Shown here: piece by piece, positions 1-6,375 of the stretch | Layout: every line of letters begins with the position of its first letter | Position numbering within the stretch: position 1 is the first letter of the stretch | From: a virus | DNA: 22,342 nt | Virus record (IMG/VR): IMGVR_UViG_3300042893_001275 | Span: 1-22,342 of that record | Direction: 5' to 3' (one strand) | Position numbers and translations under genes: made by a program | The notes under the pieces: model-generated | The model's database searches: none | Told to the model about the DNA's origin: nothing | The model's input: the letters and a program-made list of their open reading frames with translations, nothing else

Positions 1-42
1 AAACAATATAAAATGATTAATAATAGATTAGTTTCTGATAAC

Positions 43-105
43 TTTATGCAGTTTTTATGCATCTTTTATGCATTTTATGCACGTTTTATGCATGAATTTT
101 ATGCA
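43..105 (+). repeat. Six iteron-like TTTATGCA repeats
   Basis: TTTATGCA occurs at 43-50, 54-61, 65-72, 74-81, 85-92 and 98-105. Five of the six extend to TTTTATGCA. Start-to-start distances are 11, 11, 9, 11 and 13 bp, so most copies fall on about the same face of the helix. This is typical of iterons or of an array of binding sites for an initiator or repressor. The protein that would bind is not identified in this window. Confidence 0.8.
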
Positions 106-120
106 CATATTCAGAGCTTT

Positions 121-217
121 GTCAAGGTATTTTCTATAACATATTACGAATCAGATAGAAAAGTCACTGGAATATAGGGGATATAGAGCAGTCAAGGGTA
201 TATTTATAACATTACGA
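121..217 (+). repeat. Imperfect direct repeat, promoter-like
   Basis: GTCAAGG..TATAACAT..TTACGA occurs twice, at 121-149 and 191-217, about 70 bp apart. The first copy can be read as a weak promoter: TTGTCA (119-124), a 17-nt spacer, and TATTAC (142-147). The second copy has a poorer -35 element. These could be two promoters of the rightward operon, origin-linked transcription, or binding sites for the same protein. Confidence 0.4.
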
Positions 218-305
218 TTACGATTGCACACACCCGATTACACATATAATATGCAAATATTATGCAAGATTATGTATAAAATATCTTATAGGTTCTTTAT
301 GATAG

Positions 306-349
306 TTATCCACAGCTTATCCACATACTTTATCCACAGGTTATCCACA
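306..349 (+). promoter_or_regulatory. Cluster of four perfect DnaA boxes
   Basis: TTATCCACA, the exact consensus DnaA box, occurs at 306-314, 317-325, 330-338 and 341-349. All four copies have the same orientation, and their starts are 11, 13 and 11 bp apart. Four 9-bp matches in 44 bp cannot be chance in this AT-rich DNA. Host DnaA is the likely ligand. The site may start phage replication or titrate or recruit host DnaA. Confidence 0.88.
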
Positions 350-550
350 TATTGTGTATATCTTTTGATATGCTTGCAATATGTTTTGGACGGAAAAGAA
401 CTCTAGACAATCAGAGAATTATCTGATATCATTATCAAGTGAGGAAATATGTCTTAGTTCTTGTTATATGGTTATCTATATCCTTATTGACTATATATCT
501 ATCAAGGGTTACTTTTCCTCCTACCGCCGAAAAATCAGAATGGAATCTAA

Positions 551-766
551 GTGCAATCAAATAGTGTTATACCACTTGTAAAGCAAGCTATGCTTGATCA
601 TGAAGTTGAGGTTGGTCCATTTCTTGATGATAAAGATTATGAACAATGGTTTGTTAAGTACTACCTACATTTCTCATCAATTATTTCTAATCACCCCACA
701 TCATCTAAGAAAAAGTCTAGGTCTATGTGGTCTCCAGAAAATCTACCGAAATGGACATCTAAATAA
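551..766 (+). CDS. Small hypothetical protein
   Basis: This frame encodes 71 residues from a GTG start, with an in-frame TAA immediately before it. An ATG at 590 would give a 58-residue form starting MLDHEVEVG and is a plausible alternative. No strong ribosome site precedes either start. The C-terminal half is basic and has a short Pro/Trp-rich end (SPENLPKW). Its stop codon overlaps the ATG of the next gene (TAATG), so it probably heads the rightward operon. A possible promoter is TTGACT (487-492) with a weak -10 near 510. I do not recognise the family. Confidence 0.55.
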   Translation: MQSNSVIPLVKQAMLDHEVEVGPFLDDKDYEQWFVKYYLHFSSIISNHPTSSKKKSRSMWSPENLPKWTSK

Positions 767-900
767 TGTGTGCTAACTGTGATACAAATATTGTAAATGA
801 AGTAATGATAGCATTGGATCCAATCTTTGAGGAGTTTGGAAAGCAAGAAGTTTTAGATATTATCCACGACTACTACCATAATCGCCATAGGGAGAGCTAA
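766..900 (+). CDS. 44-residue acidic micropeptide
   Basis: An ATG overlapping the previous stop (TAATG) opens a frame of 44 residues, MCANCDTN...HRES. It has one CxxC pair at residues 2-5, an acidic helical middle (EEFGKQEVLDIIHDYY) and a His/Arg-rich end. Its stop TAA overlaps the next ATG in the same way. The tight coupling on both sides is the main evidence that it is real. Function is unknown; one CxxC pair could bind metal only as a dimer. Confidence 0.6.
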   Translation: MCANCDTNIVNEVMIALDPIFEEFGKQEVLDIIHDYYHNRHRES

Positions 901-1076
901 TGAACATCAAAGAATTTATGAATATTGTTATGGTTTCTATGCCTGGAATTGAAGAGAATATGGGTAGGGAACTAACTGTAACCGAAAAGCGTTTTATCAT
1001 TAAAGGTGCTATCGATAAGTGGAATACTGAAAATCCAGATAATTGGCTTGTTATTCCTGCCGAGTTTTTGAAGTAG
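900..1076 (+). CDS. 58-residue hypothetical protein
   Basis: The start overlaps the previous stop (TAATG), and GGGAGAG lies just upstream as a good ribosome site. The 58-residue product (MNIKEFMNIV...IPAEFLK) is mixed alpha/beta in character, with a Trp-rich C-terminal half (KWNTENPDNWLVIP). It has no signal peptide and no membrane segment. It is the third of a chain of coupled small genes leading to the proteasome-like gene. I do not recognise the family. Confidence 0.65.
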   Translation: MNIKEFMNIVMVSMPGIEENMGRELTVTEKRFIIKGAIDKWNTENPDNWLVIPAEFLK

Positions 1077-1082
1077 GAACAT

Positions 1083-1214
1083 ATGGACATTATTGTATTT
1101 GTTTGCTTTCTTATCTTTGTCGCAGCCCTGCTTGTTATACCCATTATGGTGTTTGGCGTTTTACTATCTGCTATCTATGTATCATTTAAGGCAAGAGGGA
1201 GTATGAAACAATGA
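1083..1214 (+). CDS. Single-span membrane micropeptide
   Basis: This frame encodes 43 residues, preceded by AGGA four bases before the ATG. A hydrophobic stretch of about 30 residues (from DIIVFVCFL to LLSAIYVSF) is followed by a basic tail, KARGSMKQ. One membrane span with the basic end inside is expected. The stop TGA overlaps the next start in an ATGA junction, which couples it to the proteasome-like gene. Function is unknown. Confidence 0.65.
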   Translation: MDIIVFVCFLIFVAALLVIPIMVFGVLLSAIYVSFKARGSMKQ

Positions 1215-1729
1215 CTTGTATTGTAGCCATCACAGATGGCGATAATGTCTATATGGCAGCAGAACGTGGATTATCAGATGATGATGTTATTACTGCAATG
1301 AGTGTTGCTAAGATACGTCAAAATGATAGGTATCTTATTGGATACGCCGATTCTCCAGGAACAGGGCAATTACTTCATTGGATTGCTCTGCCTACACCGC
1401 CACGAACTAATATAGATAAGTTTATGCGTACTACTTGGGTAACTGCGGTGCGTAAAGCATTAAACGATTCTGGGGTAGATCTAAAAGATAATGCTCATGC
1501 ATCATTTCTTGTTGGGGTATCTGGAAAGTTATTCTTTGTAGATACTGTAGATTGGCAAGTATCAGAGTGTGAGTATATGTCTATTGGATCAGGTTCATCT
1601 ATTGCTCTTGGTTCTTTATACACCACCGCTTCTTGGAAATCTCCAGAGAAACGAGCCTACACAGCAGTTTCTGCTGCTATCGAGCTCTCACCATCTTGTA
1701 AAGGTCCAATAGATAGTTTATATATTTAG
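1211..1729 (+). CDS. Proteasome beta / HslV-like Ntn hydrolase
   Basis: This 172-residue protein starts MTCIVAI, so removal of Met would expose Thr2 as an N-terminal nucleophile. Lys34 (SVAKI) lies 32 residues after Thr2, matching Lys33 of proteasome beta subunits and HslV. Glu18 (AAERG) falls where those proteins have Asp17. IGSGSSIALGSL (about residues 127-138) matches the conserved GSG..A.G element, and the C-terminal region also fits the fold. Its length is that of HslV (about 175), with no propeptide. Phage relatives of this family are known, usually with unproven function. The gene is coupled to the membrane micropeptide upstream (ATGA) and has GGGAG 9 bases before its start. No HslU or proteasomal ATPase is in the window. 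The fold is fairly certain; protease activity is not. Confidence 0.8.
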   Translation: MTCIVAITDGDNVYMAAERGLSDDDVITAMSVAKIRQNDRYLIGYADSPGTGQLLHWIALPTPPRTNIDKFMRTTWVTAVRKALNDSGVDLKDNAHASFLVGVSGKLFFVDTVDWQVSECEYMSIGSGSSIALGSLYTTASWKSPEKRAYTAVSAAIELSPSCKGPIDSLYI

Positions 1730-1734
1730 TAATC

Positions 1735-1786
1735 TATGTCACATTTATATAGTGGCATATGTCACATATATGCAGGGTGTCCTGCA
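1735..1786 (+). promoter_or_regulatory. Repeat pair and hairpin between genes
   Basis: TATGTCACAT occurs twice (1735-1744 and 1758-1767), 23 bp apart, as an operator might. It is followed by a hairpin, TGCAGG-GTGT-CCTGCA (1771-1786), with a moderately T-rich stretch after it (TTGTTGTTCT). This could be a weak terminator for the operon upstream or a leader structure for the small gene at 1826. Confidence 0.4.
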
Positions 1787-1825
1787 TTGTTGTTCTAGTT
1801 TTCGCCGAAACGCCGTAGGGGTATA

Positions 1826-1948
1826 ATGTCAGATATTGTATGTAATGATTGTGGATCAAAGAAATTAATGATATGGTTTAATTCAAAAACTGATGATCGT
1901 GATCTTTGTGATAAGTGTTATTTAATAGATGGTCGTAAAAAGAAGTAG
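1826..1948 (+). CDS. Zinc-ribbon micropeptide
   Basis: This frame encodes 40 residues from an ATG with TAGGGG just upstream. Two pairs of cysteines, CNDC at residues 6-9 and CDKC at residues 28-31, make a minimal treble-clef or zinc-ribbon site. The protein ends in a basic tail, GRKKK. The gene is the last on the plus strand and abuts the convergent minus-strand gene with no spacer. Binding of nucleic acid or protein is likely for this kind of protein, but no target can be named. Confidence 0.65.
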   Translation: MSDIVCNDCGSKKLMIWFNSKTDDRDLCDKCYLIDGRKKK

Positions 1949-1958
1949 TTACTTCTTT
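1939..1958. terminator. Bidirectional hairpin spanning two stop codons
   Basis: AAAGAAGTA-gt-TACTTCTTT is a near-perfect 20-bp palindrome. It contains the TAG stop of the plus-strand gene (1946-1948) and the TAA stop of the minus-strand gene (1949-1951). T-rich DNA follows in both directions (CTTCTTTAATT on plus, CTTCTTTTTAC on minus). A hairpin at a convergent junction with T-tracts on both sides fits a bidirectional terminator, though the stem is AT-rich and weak. Confidence 0.5.
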
Positions 1959-2665
1959 AATTCAAATGCAGAACCAGACCAGAGGCTCTTTTTCATATCG
2001 GACTTATTCTCTCTGCTGTTTTTAATGCTATTCCACTTGGCTGTTGACCAACTATATCCAGCGTCACCGCCCCAGAGATCCCAAGCAACTCTGCCTGGAC
2101 TTGGGAAGCCTTCTTCACCAGAACTAAATCCAGTGGCTTTCTTATCTACTTCGTGACGTGAGAAGAAGGAATACATACGAGCCACAGTAGATTCTGAAAG
2201 TTCTGTACCATTTACTATTTGATTTGCTCTGGCTAAACCAACTCTAGTTCCACCACGCTTACCTTCCTTTTTCCAAGCTAATGCTCTAGCAGCAGCAGAC
2301 TTCATTCCAGATGTTGGTGTAAGGTTTATGTCTGCCTTTAACATATCGTCCATATTGTAATCATTATCCATATCATCATCCATTTGACCAGAAACATTTA
2401 CATATCCATCAGGAATAACAGCAAACCTACATTTACCTTCAGGCTCTACTTCAAATGCAATAATCTCACACACGTTACCACCTGCATACAGGGCACAGTT
2501 AGAGCACTTAACTCCAATTACTTTTTCTTCATTTTCTTCTGGAGATTCATAGGATGCCCATATACCAGTTTTATCTTCATTAAACTTACCATATTGGTTG
2601 GCAATAGCTACAAGTGCATCATGTAAAGCTTTTTCTTCTGGGACTAATAAATCTTCTAAACTCAT
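1949..2665 (-). CDS. Phage protein with Cys cluster and conserved C-terminal domain
   Basis: The product is 238 residues from the ATG at 2665; a TTG six codons upstream lies before the -10 box and is unlikely. Residues 54-79 hold four cysteines in the pattern C-x2-C-x8-C-x12-C, followed by RFAVIPDGYV; this resembles a small iron-sulfur or zinc site. An acidic linker (DDDMDNDYNMDD) leads to a C-terminal domain with LARANQI, SESTVARMYSFFSRHEVDK, FPSPGRVAWDLWGG and SWS. In other phages this last block is found in virion-associated or prohead proteins, often fused to other domains; I recall the motif but cannot name its role. The gene has its own promoter and probably gives a leaderless mRNA. Confidence 0.7.
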   Translation of the reverse strand: MSLEDLLVPEEKALHDALVAIANQYGKFNEDKTGIWASYESPEENEEKVIGVKCSNCALYAGGNVCEIIAFEVEPEGKCRFAVIPDGYVNVSGQMDDDMDNDYNMDDMLKADINLTPTSGMKSAAARALAWKKEGKRGGTRVGLARANQIVNGTELSESTVARMYSFFSRHEVDKKATGFSSGEEGFPSPGRVAWDLWGGDAGYSWSTAKWNSIKNSRENKSDMKKSLWSGSAFELKK

Positions 2666-2671
2666 ACATAT

Positions 2672-2677
2672 ATTATA
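2672..2677 (-). promoter_or_regulatory. -10 box of a leaderless promoter
   Basis: TATAAT on the minus strand ends exactly 6 nt before the ATG at 2665, and no Shine-Dalgarno sequence is present. Transcription would start at about the A of the ATG. No good -35 is seen because the upstream DNA is occupied by the terminator at 2686-2720. Confidence 0.6.
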
Positions 2678-2685
2678 CAACAAGA

Positions 2686-2720
2686 AAGACCAAGATGGTC
2701 GTGAGAATCACCTTGGTCTT
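2686..2720 (-). terminator. Intrinsic terminator after the 2738-3049 gene
   Basis: A 9-bp stem pairs AAGACCAAG (2686-2694) with CTTGGTCTT (2712-2720), and a second small stem, GTGA-gaa-TCAC, lies inside it. On the minus strand the stem is followed by TTTCTTGTTG, a T-rich tail. It lies 18 bp after the stop of the gene upstream and directly before the promoter of the next gene. Confidence 0.75.
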
Positions 2721-2737
2721 CCTATATTAATTATATA

Positions 2738-3049
2738 TTATTCTGCTTTTTTGTCAACTGCACTGAATGCATAGTTGATTTCAGAAGCACTTAGCTTGCC
2801 GTCATCAAGGAATGCTCTTGCAAGCTTTTCAATGACATTAGCAACTCCTAGAGTACCAGCCATTATAACTGCTGTCATTGTATCAATTCCTACAAGCGAA
2901 CCTGCACCAATAATTGATAGCCCTGACGCTGCAAATACTGCAACAATTCTAAAAAGAATGTTCCAAAGATTAGTTACTGCTGAAGATCCAATTACTTCTT
3001 CACCAGTTTCTGTATCAATGTCTACTAAATCTACTTTTCTTTTTGTCAT
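2738..3049 (-). CDS. Holin-like membrane protein
   Basis: The product is 103 residues starting MTKRKVDLVDID. The ATG at 3049 is preferred over the one at 3058, because AAGAAGGAG lies 9 nt before the former and touches the latter. A charged N-terminal 25 residues is followed by a hydrophobic region (NILFRIVAVFAASGLSIIGAGSLVG, then MTAVIMAGTLGVANVI) and a charged tail ending DKKAE. Two membrane passes are possible. It lies directly after another small membrane protein and the two overlap slightly, as paired holin genes often do. A holin or holin partner role is inferred from size, topology and context. Confidence 0.6.
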   Translation of the reverse strand: MTKRKVDLVDIDTETGEEVIGSSAVTNLWNILFRIVAVFAASGLSIIGAGSLVGIDTMTAVIMAGTLGVANVIEKLARAFLDDGKLSASEINYAFSAVDKKAE

Positions 3050-3050
3050 A

Positions 3051-3245
3051 TTATTCATCTCCTTCTTTTTCTTTTTCTTCTCTTAAGTTCATAGAAACCA
3101 GCCAAACAACTATTGACCAAAGTATTGCCCAACCTACTACGGTCTTTGCACTGCCTGTTAAAACTACCCAAGCAATGAACATACCCAATAGGGTGAATGT
3201 CTGGTTTAACATTTCACGGAACTTATCTAAAATCCACTTTTTCAT
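3051..3245 (-). CDS. Small two-span holin candidate
   Basis: The product is 64 residues. A basic N-terminus (MKKWILDKFR) is followed by two hydrophobic segments, about residues 17-33 (TLLGMFIAWVVLTGSA) and 36-52 (VVGWAILWSIVVWLVSM), and a strongly charged tail (REEKEKEGDE). This is the classic layout of a class II holin. GGAGG lies 9 nt before the ATG, inside the end of the large secreted-protein gene. The next membrane protein overlaps its end. Sequence identity to known holins cannot be tested here. Confidence 0.65.
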   Translation of the reverse strand: MKKWILDKFREMLNQTFTLLGMFIAWVVLTGSAKTVVGWAILWSIVVWLVSMNLREEKEKEGDE

Positions 3246-5075
3246 TTATCTCACCCTCCCAACCATACTAGCTGTCGTTAAAACCTGTGCAGCGATTACG
3301 GCTGCTATAACGACCTTCTGAGACTCTTTTCTGGTAGTATCTGTCATATCCTCACCGATGTTTGCAACGGCTGTGAGAGCCTTTCCTGGGTCTGTAAACA
3401 CTGCTCCAAGGATCTCTGAAGGGTTTGAAAATATTTCTAGAGCATCTGCAACTACAGCAAGCAAAATAACCCCATTTTCTAAGGATACTGGCTGATCTTC
3501 AGGAAGGTCCTCAAAATCTAAGCCTAATTCATCAATCATTTCTGAACTAATTGCTTCTCCATCTGCTTGTGCAACAAGGACATCTGCAAGCAATTCTTTA
3601 TCGTCTTGTGTTAATACTCCGTCAGATGTTAGGGAGTCTGACAAGTTTGTTAATTCTTCATTTGAGATATCACCGTCAGATAATAGGTCTCCAATGATTT
3701 CCTGTGTGTCAGCATCTGAGATAGTGCCGTCAGACACAGCATCTTCTACCGCAGCATCTATGATATCATTATTAGATGGAAGATCAGTGGTTTCAGGAGT
3801 TGGATCGGGAACTGGACTCTCTTCTGGACTTGGAGTTGGCTCTGATGGAGCTGAAGGCTCTGGCTCAGGAGATTGGGTCGGACTTGGAGCAGGTTCTGGA
3901 GCCACTGATTCGGATTCTGAAGGAGTTGGAGTAGGTGAAGGTTCTAAGGGCGGTTCAGAAGTTTCTGACGGCTGTGGGCTTGGTTCTGATGGCTGCGGTG
4001 ACGGTTCTACTGTTGGCGTTTGTGATTCTGACGGCTGTGGTTCAGGGCTGGGCGTAGGGGTTGGCTCTATTGGGCATAACTCATTCCAAGCAATAACAGA
4101 CTCATCCCAACAAATAATATTTGGTGGTGTTGGAGGACACTGTTCGTTCCAATTAACTTCTGAGCTATCCCAACACTCAACTGGTGGTGGCATTTGTGGG
4201 CATAACTCATTCCAGCTAATTACTTCTCCGTTCCAACAAACAATATCTGGAGGAGTTGGTGGACAGGCTTGGTCGTAAGGAATTACCGAACCGTCCCAAC
4301 AAGTTATTGGTGGTGGCTGAACTGGACAAGTTTGACTCCAAGTTATCCACGATCCATCCCAACATTGTGTATCTGGAGGTATTGGGGGACAGGTCCCATT
4401 CCAAGGAATAGTTGATCCATCCCAACATTGTCCTGGAGGTGGTTCTGGGGGACAAGCTGAACTAAGGGGAATAATAGAACCATCCCAACAGGTTTGCATT
4501 TCTACTGGAACGCCACCATTAATTGAGAAAGCTTCCGATATTGTAACTACCTCTTCTCCAGGAGCAAACCTAATTCCTCTTCTAAGATCTGTTGGAAGCC
4601 ATCCAGTTGTTTCAATAACTCCAGACCAAGATGGAAGCTTTGAAGTATCAACAGTTAGTTTAATAATTGTAAGATTTCCAGTGCTTTGGGGAAATGGTCT
4701 TACTCTCCACTCAACACAAAATCCTGTATCTGTAGCACCATAACTTAGACTAGCACCTTGACCAAATGTTACCCAGTCATATCCTGCTAAAGAAATAGAT
4801 GGGGTTTGTGGGTATGAACTAAAGTTAGCATCTGGAGTTCCAAAGGTAAGTGTTCCGTTTGTAGTTACATAAGTTGTATTGTATGTTGTATTTCCAAGAG
4901 TTAAAGGGTTTGTTAAAAGCATTTCGTGAGCAGTATCATCTTCACCAGACCAAGAGTATGTGTTGCAAGGCTGTTCAGCAATCACCGCACTGGCTGGTGG
5001 CATTGGTGAAAGTGTTGCTAGTGCTAACAATGAAATAATTGGGCTTAATAGTAGGTAGGAAAGAATTTTCTTCAA
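3246..5075 (-). CDS. Large secreted repeat protein with membrane-anchor-like C-terminus
   Basis: The product is 609 residues from a TTG start with AAGGAG 11 nt upstream; there is no ATG nearby. A Sec signal peptide (MKKILSYLLL...PASA) is followed by a beta-rich domain (about 40-190) in which YVTTNGTLTFG resembles nidogen-like domains. Seven 21-residue repeats of CWDGSxIxWNxxCPPxPP fill residues 196-342. A Pro/Ser/Glu linker of about 95 residues follows, then acidic helical repeats containing SDGTISDAD, SDGDISNEE and SDGVLTQDD, which resemble calcium-binding or dockerin-like loops. A hydrophobic C-terminal segment (KVVIAAVIAAQVLTTASMVGRVR) could anchor it. It has its own promoter and precedes two holin-like genes. 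A role at the cell surface, in adhesion, exclusion or lysis, is inference. Confidence 0.7.
   Translation of the reverse strand: MKKILSYLLLSPIISLLALATLSPMPPASAVIAEQPCNTYSWSGEDDTAHEMLLTNPLTLGNTTYNTTYVTTNGTLTFGTPDANFSSYPQTPSISLAGYDWVTFGQGASLSYGATDTGFCVEWRVRPFPQSTGNLTIIKLTVDTSKLPSWSGVIETTGWLPTDLRRGIRFAPGEEVVTISEAFSINGGVPVEMQTCWDGSIIPLSSACPPEPPPGQCWDGSTIPWNGTCPPIPPDTQCWDGSWITWSQTCPVQPPPITCWDGSVIPYDQACPPTPPDIVCWNGEVISWNELCPQMPPPVECWDSSEVNWNEQCPPTPPNIICWDESVIAWNELCPIEPTPTPSPEPQPSESQTPTVEPSPQPSEPSPQPSETSEPPLEPSPTPTPSESESVAPEPAPSPTQSPEPEPSAPSEPTPSPEESPVPDPTPETTDLPSNNDIIDAAVEDAVSDGTISDADTQEIIGDLLSDGDISNEELTNLSDSLTSDGVLTQDDKELLADVLVAQADGEAISSEMIDELGLDFEDLPEDQPVSLENGVILLAVVADALEIFSNPSEILGAVFTDPGKALTAVANIGEDMTDTTRKESQKVVIAAVIAAQVLTTASMVGRVR
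4050..4490 (-). repeat. Seven 63-bp coding repeats (CWDGS repeat)
   Basis: Seven units of 21 codons run without interruption, each starting at a Cys-Trp pair (first Cys codon at 4490, last unit starting at 4112). Each unit has two cysteines 12 residues apart and ends in a Pro-rich CPPxPP segment. The copies differ clearly in sequence, so the array is old or under selection, not a recent slippage product. The 3' flank becomes the Pro/Ser/Glu linker. Confidence 0.85.
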
Positions 5076-5122
5076 TCTAGTAGGTACTCCTTGTTAAACA
5101 ATTCTTAATGCTTAACTAATTA

Positions 5123-5131
5123 ATTATATCA
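5123..5131 (-). promoter_or_regulatory. Extended -10 promoter of the large secreted protein
   Basis: TGATATAAT on the minus strand is a perfect -10 with the TGn extension. It lies 47 bp before the TTG start, in the gap after the upstream gene, and leaves room for a leader with AAGGAG. No clear -35 is needed for an extended -10. Confidence 0.6.
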
Positions 5132-5136
5132 TCAGA

Positions 5137-5640
5137 CTAATCAATAGTTGTTTCAGGAATGAAGTTTGAAAAATCTTCTGGGTAATCACCACTCGGTGTC
5201 CACATTTTAAATTGAGAGATATCTGTTTTGTATGATGAGCTTCCACCAGTAATTCTTACTTGAACAAAAACGGGCTGGTTTGTAAGTATAGTCCAACATT
5301 GTGAAGCAACAAACCTTTTACTTGGTTTGCTATTAAAGAAATATGTATTTGTAGCAGTAGTATCATCTTTGCCAGACTTTGCCCTTGCAAGCCTTACTTT
5401 TACATATTTTGGCTTCTTTTTACCATCAGTTTTTATAACAACCTGATAGCAAAATAAAGACCTTTGCCCATTGCCTTTAATTGATGTTTTACCGTTAAAG
5501 TTTAGGGTTGTCCAGCTATTTCTCTTTATTGTCTGATCTTTAGTTGACTTATATCTAATAGAATCTGAGGCATTTATTGGTGTAGATCCAGAAAGCAATA
5601 GTGATATCGAACAAATTAGTATTATTAATTTTTTCCACAT
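5137..5640 (-). CDS. Secreted beta-rich protein, paralogue of the 20883-21272 product
   Basis: The product is 167 residues. A signal peptide (MWKKLIILICSISLLLSG) precedes an all-beta domain. That domain shares with the protein at 20883-21272 the order Q-x-I, WTxLxF...SI, a K-rich strand, a Trp strand, QPV...V, D....., and KMWxP at the end. The other copy lacks the signal peptide. A small beta-sandwich is likely. No Shine-Dalgarno is visible; the -10 box TAAACT ends 6 nt before the ATG, so the mRNA is probably leaderless. The function of both paralogues is unknown; decoration of a virion or cell surface is a guess. Confidence 0.65.
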   Translation of the reverse strand: MWKKLIILICSISLLLSGSTPINASDSIRYKSTKDQTIKRNSWTTLNFNGKTSIKGNGQRSLFCYQVVIKTDGKKKPKYVKVRLARAKSGKDDTTATNTYFFNSKPSKRFVASQCWTILTNQPVFVQVRITGGSSSYKTDISQFKMWTPSGDYPEDFSNFIPETTID

Positions 5641-5646
5641 CTAATA

Positions 5647-5655
5647 AGTTTATCA
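5647..5655 (-). promoter_or_regulatory. Extended -10 of a leaderless promoter
   Basis: TGATAAACT on the minus strand: TAAACT ends 6 nt before the ATG at 5640, and the TGA of the extension is also the stop codon of the upstream gene. The same -10 hexamer and the same 6-nt spacing occur before the gene at 17932. Confidence 0.5.
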
Positions 5656-6375
5656 TAGATACTGGTCAGATGCCATCCTGTCATTAATATACTTTATATT
5701 ATCTAGGGCAATCCCTATATCAGCATCTGGAAGTGTATGTAAAAAATGACGAATAATCATAGTCATTTCTTTTTTTGCTACCGTGTGATCATAAGAACTT
5801 CCTTGTGGGTGGTGTACAAAATATTCATCATCTCTTAAAGCTAATTTATTATTTATCTTAGCAATAGTACACCATACATAATCAACACCCCAACCCGATT
5901 TCATTGAGTATAAATCTAAAGAATTAGAAAGGCTATTCATAAAGTTTTGCATCTTTATTGCTAACTCTCTTTTCATAAAGAAGAATATACCTTCTGTCTG
6001 ACAAGATATATATGAGTTGTTAGAGTAATCTTCTATAAAACAAACATTCTTTGTCCAAGGCTCATTTGATAAGTGTGGTGAGTAAAGCCAAACATTATCA
6101 TCAGATAGTAATAGTTGTGCTTTGTTATAGATATCTGAGAAATGATCTGAGCTTATATCTCCAGTAATAAAGCAAAAGGTTTCATCTTGTGTATTGTTTA
6201 TAAAGTGATCTATAGCATATTTGAATTGATTGTAATACCATATTAGTCCAAGATTATGCCAACCGTCTTTTTCTGGGGCATCTGAATTAATTACTTCATA
6301 GTTATCTATTTGATTGGTTATATCATCTAAGCCAGATACAACATTATTCCAAGTTACTATGTATGTCTTAATCAT
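5653..6375 (-). CDS. Putative GT-A-like glycosyltransferase
   Basis: The product is 240 residues. It starts with a beta strand (TYIVTWN) and has FCFITGDISSD near residue 70, a possible metal-binding DxD-type loop. A conserved block GWGVDYVW, then HHPQGSSYDH, lies towards the end, where such enzymes carry acceptor and metal ligands. The whole suggests a GT-A fold, but the family cannot be named. It overlaps the nucleotidyltransferase gene (ATGA) and follows a GT-B enzyme, so the three probably build or attach one glycan. Confidence 0.55.
   Translation of the reverse strand: MIKTYIVTWNNVVSGLDDITNQIDNYEVINSDAPEKDGWHNLGLIWYYNQFKYAIDHFINNTQDETFCFITGDISSDHFSDIYNKAQLLLSDDNVWLYSPHLSNEPWTKNVCFIEDYSNNSYISCQTEGIFFFMKRELAIKMQNFMNSLSNSLDLYSMKSGWGVDYVWCTIAKINNKLALRDDEYFVHHPQGSSYDHTVAKKEMTMIIRHFLHTLPDADIGIALDNIKYINDRMASDQYL

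Larger units (their letters stand above)
1..550. other. Non-coding region, candidate replication origin
   Basis: There is no convincing gene in this stretch: the short open frames in it lack ribosome sites and have low-complexity translations. It is very AT-rich and holds three groups of repeats: six TTTATGCA units (43-105), a 28-nt imperfect direct repeat (121-149 and 191-217) and four perfect DnaA boxes (306-349). Two further ATGCA units lie at 249-255 and 260-266, again 11 bp apart. A small hairpin, TCAGA-6-TCTGA, lies at 411-426. Phased DnaA boxes beside AT-rich DNA and iteron-like repeats are what bacterial and plasmid origins look like. That it serves as the phage origin is inference. 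Confidence 0.65.

Noticed and set aside
97-125. Minus-strand promoter TTGACA-N17-ATAAAA reading out of the left edge
   Set aside because: The -10 is poor and comes from the iteron repeat itself; no gene is seen downstream within the window.
224-581. Two short plus-strand open frames in the origin region
   Set aside because: They run through the DnaA-box array, lack ribosome sites, overlap each other and have low-complexity translations rich in Ile, Tyr and Ser.
860-1144. 94-codon minus-strand frame
   Set aside because: It is antisense to three coupled plus-strand genes with good start signals.
3694-4278. 194-codon plus-strand frame, Ser/Gly-rich
   Set aside because: It is the antisense shadow of the Pro/Ser/Glu linker and repeats of the large secreted protein; the composition follows from that bias.
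4050-4490. Regular repeats as a CRISPR array
   Set aside because: The 63-bp units are contiguous codons in one frame with diverged copies and no separate spacers.
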